DNA of 64,000 nucleotides. It comes from Parvularcula bermudensis HTCC2503. Lineage in GTDB: Bacteria; Pseudomonadota; Alphaproteobacteria; Caulobacterales; Parvularculaceae. Below the pieces are notes generated by a model. It was not told the origin of the DNA and made no database searches. It worked only from the letters and a program-made list of their open reading frames with translations. Below, piece after piece: positions 62,049-64,000 of the stretch. The position numbers and the translations under genes were made by a program. The stretch lies in the NCBI RefSeq assembly GCF_000152825.2, contig NC_014414.1:1240001-1304000 (forward strand), given 5' to 3'. Within the stretch, counting starts at the first letter, position 1. The number at the start of each line of letters is the position of its first letter.

Positions 62049-62666
62049 ATGTCCGACACGCTGCCCCCCCCAGACGCACGGCGATATCATCATGGCGATT
62101 TGCGGAATGCGGTGATCGATGCGGCGCTGGCCCTTCTTGAAGAGAAAGGCGTCGAAGGAGTGACCTTGCGCCAATGTGCGGCCCGTGCCGGGGTCAGTCA
62201 TGGGGCACCGGGGCACCATTTCGGCGATTTACGCGGCGTGTTGACCGCCATTGCGATTATTGGGTTCGAGCGTCTCGTTGTCAGTATGGAGCAGTCGATG
62301 ATGCGGGCGGCGGTGGAGGATCGCGTGTCGGCCCTTGGCGCCGGTTATGCGCGGTTTGCCCTCAATAATCAGGCCCATTTCTCGTTGATGTTTCAGCTCG
62401 ACCGGATCCGCCCCGATGACCCAGAATTTCTCGAAGCGTCGGGGAAAGCGTGGCAATTGTTCGAGCGGGAAGTCATCCGCCGGTTTGGCCCCCGGTCCGA
62501 CATCAAACGGGTCCGGGACATCCTTTGGGCTGCCACCCATGGGCGTGCCTCATTGATGATCAGCGGCCAAATGAAACGCCCCGAGAATCTCGAGGCGGAC
62601 GCGAAATTGCTATTCGATACATTTGTGACAACGCCTCCGCCGAGCGAAGGGGAGTTTGGCGCCTGA
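62049..62666 (+). CDS. TetR/AcrR-family transcriptional regulator
   Basis: A 205-residue repressor. The helix-turn-helix is in residues about 17-60 (HHGDLRNAVIDAALALLEEKGVE, TLRQCAARAGVSHGAPGHHFGDLRGVL). The C-terminal ligand domain is helical, with the WAATHGRASLMI block seen in TetR_C_33-like members. It is divergent from the ABA4-like/MATE operon, with a clean palindrome in the gap, so it most likely represses that operon until an inducer binds. Confidence 0.9.
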   Translation: MSDTLPPPDARRYHHGDLRNAVIDAALALLEEKGVEGVTLRQCAARAGVSHGAPGHHFGDLRGVLTAIAIIGFERLVVSMEQSMMRAAVEDRVSALGAGYARFALNNQAHFSLMFQLDRIRPDDPEFLEASGKAWQLFEREVIRRFGPRSDIKRVRDILWAATHGRASLMISGQMKRPENLEADAKLLFDTFVTTPPPSEGEFGA

Positions 62667-62742
62667 GCCAGCCGCAGCGCTTGGCACTCTCGACCGTAAT
62701 GGCGCCCCCGCCCGGAGGACGGACAGCACATCCGATGAGGCG

Positions 62743-62762
62743 CCGCCGCCGTAAAGCGGCGG
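62743..62762. other. GC hairpin between tetR and rpmE
   Basis: CCGCCGC (62743-62749) pairs with GCGGCGG (62756-62762) around six bases. It lies between the convergent ends of tetR and rpmE. No T tract on either strand, so terminator activity is uncertain. Confidence 0.4.
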
Positions 62763-62805
62763 GGATCGGTCACTGAGCCGCAGATCGTGCTGTGCAGAGT
62801 CCGAT

Positions 62806-63024
62806 TTACAGGCCGAAATTGCCGAACTTGGACTTGAACTTGGAGACACGGCCCTTTTCGGTGATCCGCGCGGGGCCACCGGTCCAGGCAGGATGGCTGA
62901 TCGGATCGATATCGAGATTGATCGTCGCGCCCGGCTCGGCATAGGTCGAGCGGGTTTGGAACGTCGTGCCGTCGGTCATCGTGACATTGATAATGTGATA
63001 GTCAGGATGGATATCTTTTTTCAT
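62806..63024 (-). CDS. rpmE: 50S ribosomal protein L31
   Basis: A 72-residue ribosomal protein ([58 protein letters not shown]). It has none of the cysteines of the zinc-binding form, so it is the C-minus type common in alphaproteobacteria. ATG 63024 has GGGAG upstream. TTGTCA on the minus strand (63088-63083) may be its -35 box. Confidence 0.95.
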   Translation of the reverse strand: MKKDIHPDYHIINVTMTDGTTFQTRSTYAEPGATINLDIDPISHPAWTGGPARITEKGRVSKFKSKFGNFGL

Positions 63025-63190
63025 CACGGGGGCTCCCAGAGGGGAAAACAAAGACGCGTCCCCTATGCGTCTAACGTGGAAATGACAAGCCCTTTTGCCG
63101 TGACCCGCTTTTAAATTCCTACAAGTCTTGCCCCCGTGCCACGCTTAGGGTTTTGTGATAGTCTAACTCCGGCCCCGGCTATCTTCCCTC

Positions 63191-64000
63191 ATGCGGTTCT
63201 TGACCCCTTTGATGTTTGTGATCGCCATCATGGCGCTCGTCATGGTGGCGGCGGTCACCTATTTCGGCTGGAGTTTTCGGCAGTTCGAAGAAGTGACGGC
63301 GCAGACCCGTTTGCGGTGTACCCCTGTGGTCGGGATCCACGGGGCGCTCGATTTCGAACCGGTGCCCGACAGCGCGGCGGTCTATCTCTCCTCAATGGAT
63401 CGACGGGGCGGGGCCAGCCGGGGGGCGATTATTCGCTTTGACACCGTCAATCCCTTGGATGACAGCTCCTGGCGTGACCGTACCGTGGGCTTGCCGATCG
63501 ATTTCCAGCCCGGCGGCCTCGATATCTTCAGCGGTGTAACGGCGGGGGGGGAGCGTGTGCGACGTCTCTTCGTCGTGAATGGCGCGGGGCCGGAGGTCCT
63601 GCTCTACGATATCGACCCGGGCGGCAATTTGCTGCTGCGCCGCCGTTTCACCGATCCGCGCCTGACCTCGCCGCAGGACGTGATCGCGACCGGTCCAAGC
63701 AGCTTTTATGTGAGCAATGTGACCAGTGGTGCTCGCCTGACCTGGCGGAGCCGTTTGGATTTTCTCCTCGGCCTGAAAACGGGGCAGATCTTCCACTATG
63801 ACGGCAATAGCTGGTCGGCGCCGATCGGCGATCTGGCCTTTCCCAGTGGGTTGGCGCTGAGCCGGGACGGCACGGCTCTTTACGTGGCGGAGATGCGGGC
63901 AAAGCGGGTACGGATGTTCGACCGCGATCCGGTGACGGATCGGTTGATGCCCTCCGGCGATGTGCGGCTCGAAGGATTTCCCGACAGTGTGACGGTCTCC
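63191..64000 (+). CDS. Paraoxonase/SMP-30-like lactonase-esterase, truncated by window end
   Basis: The first 270 residues of a protein that runs off the window. One membrane anchor at residues 5-27 (LMFVIAIMALVMVAAVTYF) is followed by an extracytoplasmic beta-propeller. Blocks CTPVVGIHGALDFEPVPDSAAVYLSS, RLFVVNGAG, TSPQDVIATGPSSFYVSN, FPSGLALSRDGTALYVAEM and the start of PDSVTVS match human-PON1-type arylesterases, including the metal-binding Asn and Asp positions. The single N-terminal anchor is also shared with PON1. No good ribosome site precedes ATG 63191, so the start is tentative. Confidence 0.72.
   Translation, partial: MRFLTPLMFVIAIMALVMVAAVTYFGWSFRQFEEVTAQTRLRCTPVVGIHGALDFEPVPDSAAVYLSSMDRRGGASRGAIIRFDTVNPLDDSSWRDRTVGLPIDFQPGGLDIFSGVTAGGERVRRLFVVNGAGPEVLLYDIDPGGNLLLRRRFTDPRLTSPQDVIATGPSSFYVSNVTSGARLTWRSRLDFLLGLKTGQIFHYDGNSWSAPIGDLAFPSGLALSRDGTALYVAEMRAKRVRMFDRDPVTDRLMPSGDVRLEGFPDSVTVS

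Noticed and set aside
1-64000. Prophage, insertion sequences, CRISPR arrays, toxin-antitoxin modules
   Set aside because: No integrase, transposase, terminal inverted repeats, spaced repeats or toxin-like gene pairs were found on either strand.

Overview
The window is a GC-rich chromosomal segment of an alphaproteobacterium. The evidence is the gene set (phoR-phoU-phoB, apaG, a TIGR02302 protein, an MJ0042 zinc-ribbon protein beside ftsEX, ccmCDE, a MetH that stops after the homocysteine domain), a consensus CtrA box with a GAnTC site upstream of nrdA, and infC-, tRNA- and RNR-types usual for that class. Several genes resemble those of marine lineages such as Parvularculales or Hyphomonadaceae, but I cannot fix the genus. 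Coding density is high. Many genes overlap by ATGA or TAATG, so much of the segment is translationally coupled. I see no prophage, insertion sequence, CRISPR array or broken gene.

Layout. 1-6.3 kb: exopolysaccharide export (outer-membrane barrel, Wzc-type tyrosine kinase, LytM lipoprotein), an esterase and trpS. 6.4-9.3 kb: phosphate regulators phoR-phoU-phoB without the pst transporter. 9.4-12.9 kb (minus): trkH, apaG, a metallo-beta-lactamase hydrolase with its phosphatase-like partner, then tRNA-Pro; tRNA-Gln lies divergently. 13.7-19.8 kb: a seven-gene TonB energy-transduction operon (DUF3450, long ExbB/TtpC, short ExbB, two ExbD, TonB, TPR protein with an EF-hand loop). 19.9-22.9 kb: mnmC and a lytic transglycosylase. 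23-25.9 kb: a glycosyltransferase facing a tightly coupled three-gene exported-protein operon. 26.2-27.9 kb: a MetOD1-family sensor gene overlapping an orphan histidine kinase. 28-32.6 kb: a large unknown exported protein, metH1 with a mini-ORF leader, a small membrane protein and sodB with a strong terminator.

32.6-36.8 kb (minus): an enoyl-CoA hydratase-like protein, two tandem lipoprotein alpha/beta hydrolases and a double-FKBP lipoprotein. 37-39 kb: nrdA behind an elaborate control region. 39-47 kb: yihY, ftsEX, zinc-ribbon protein, TIGR02302 protein, rmuC. 47-49.9 kb: a Rieske oxygenase operon. 49.9-52.8 kb: two LPS-type glycosyltransferases and infC, which starts with AUC. 53-55.4 kb: gamma-glutamylcyclotransferase, queG, cysQ. 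55.7-62.7 kb: sqdB, an MFS transporter, ccmE-ccmD-ccmC, a MATE/ABA4-like operon and its probable TetR regulator with a palindromic operator. The segment ends with rpmE and a truncated paraoxonase-like gene.

The most noteworthy signals are the TonB2-like operon with its EF-hand TPR protein, the metH leader ORF, the nrdA control region, the MetOD1-kinase pair, and two copies of one dispersed structured repeat at 9.3 kb and 52.9 kb. All family assignments come from reading motifs by eye; no database search was run.
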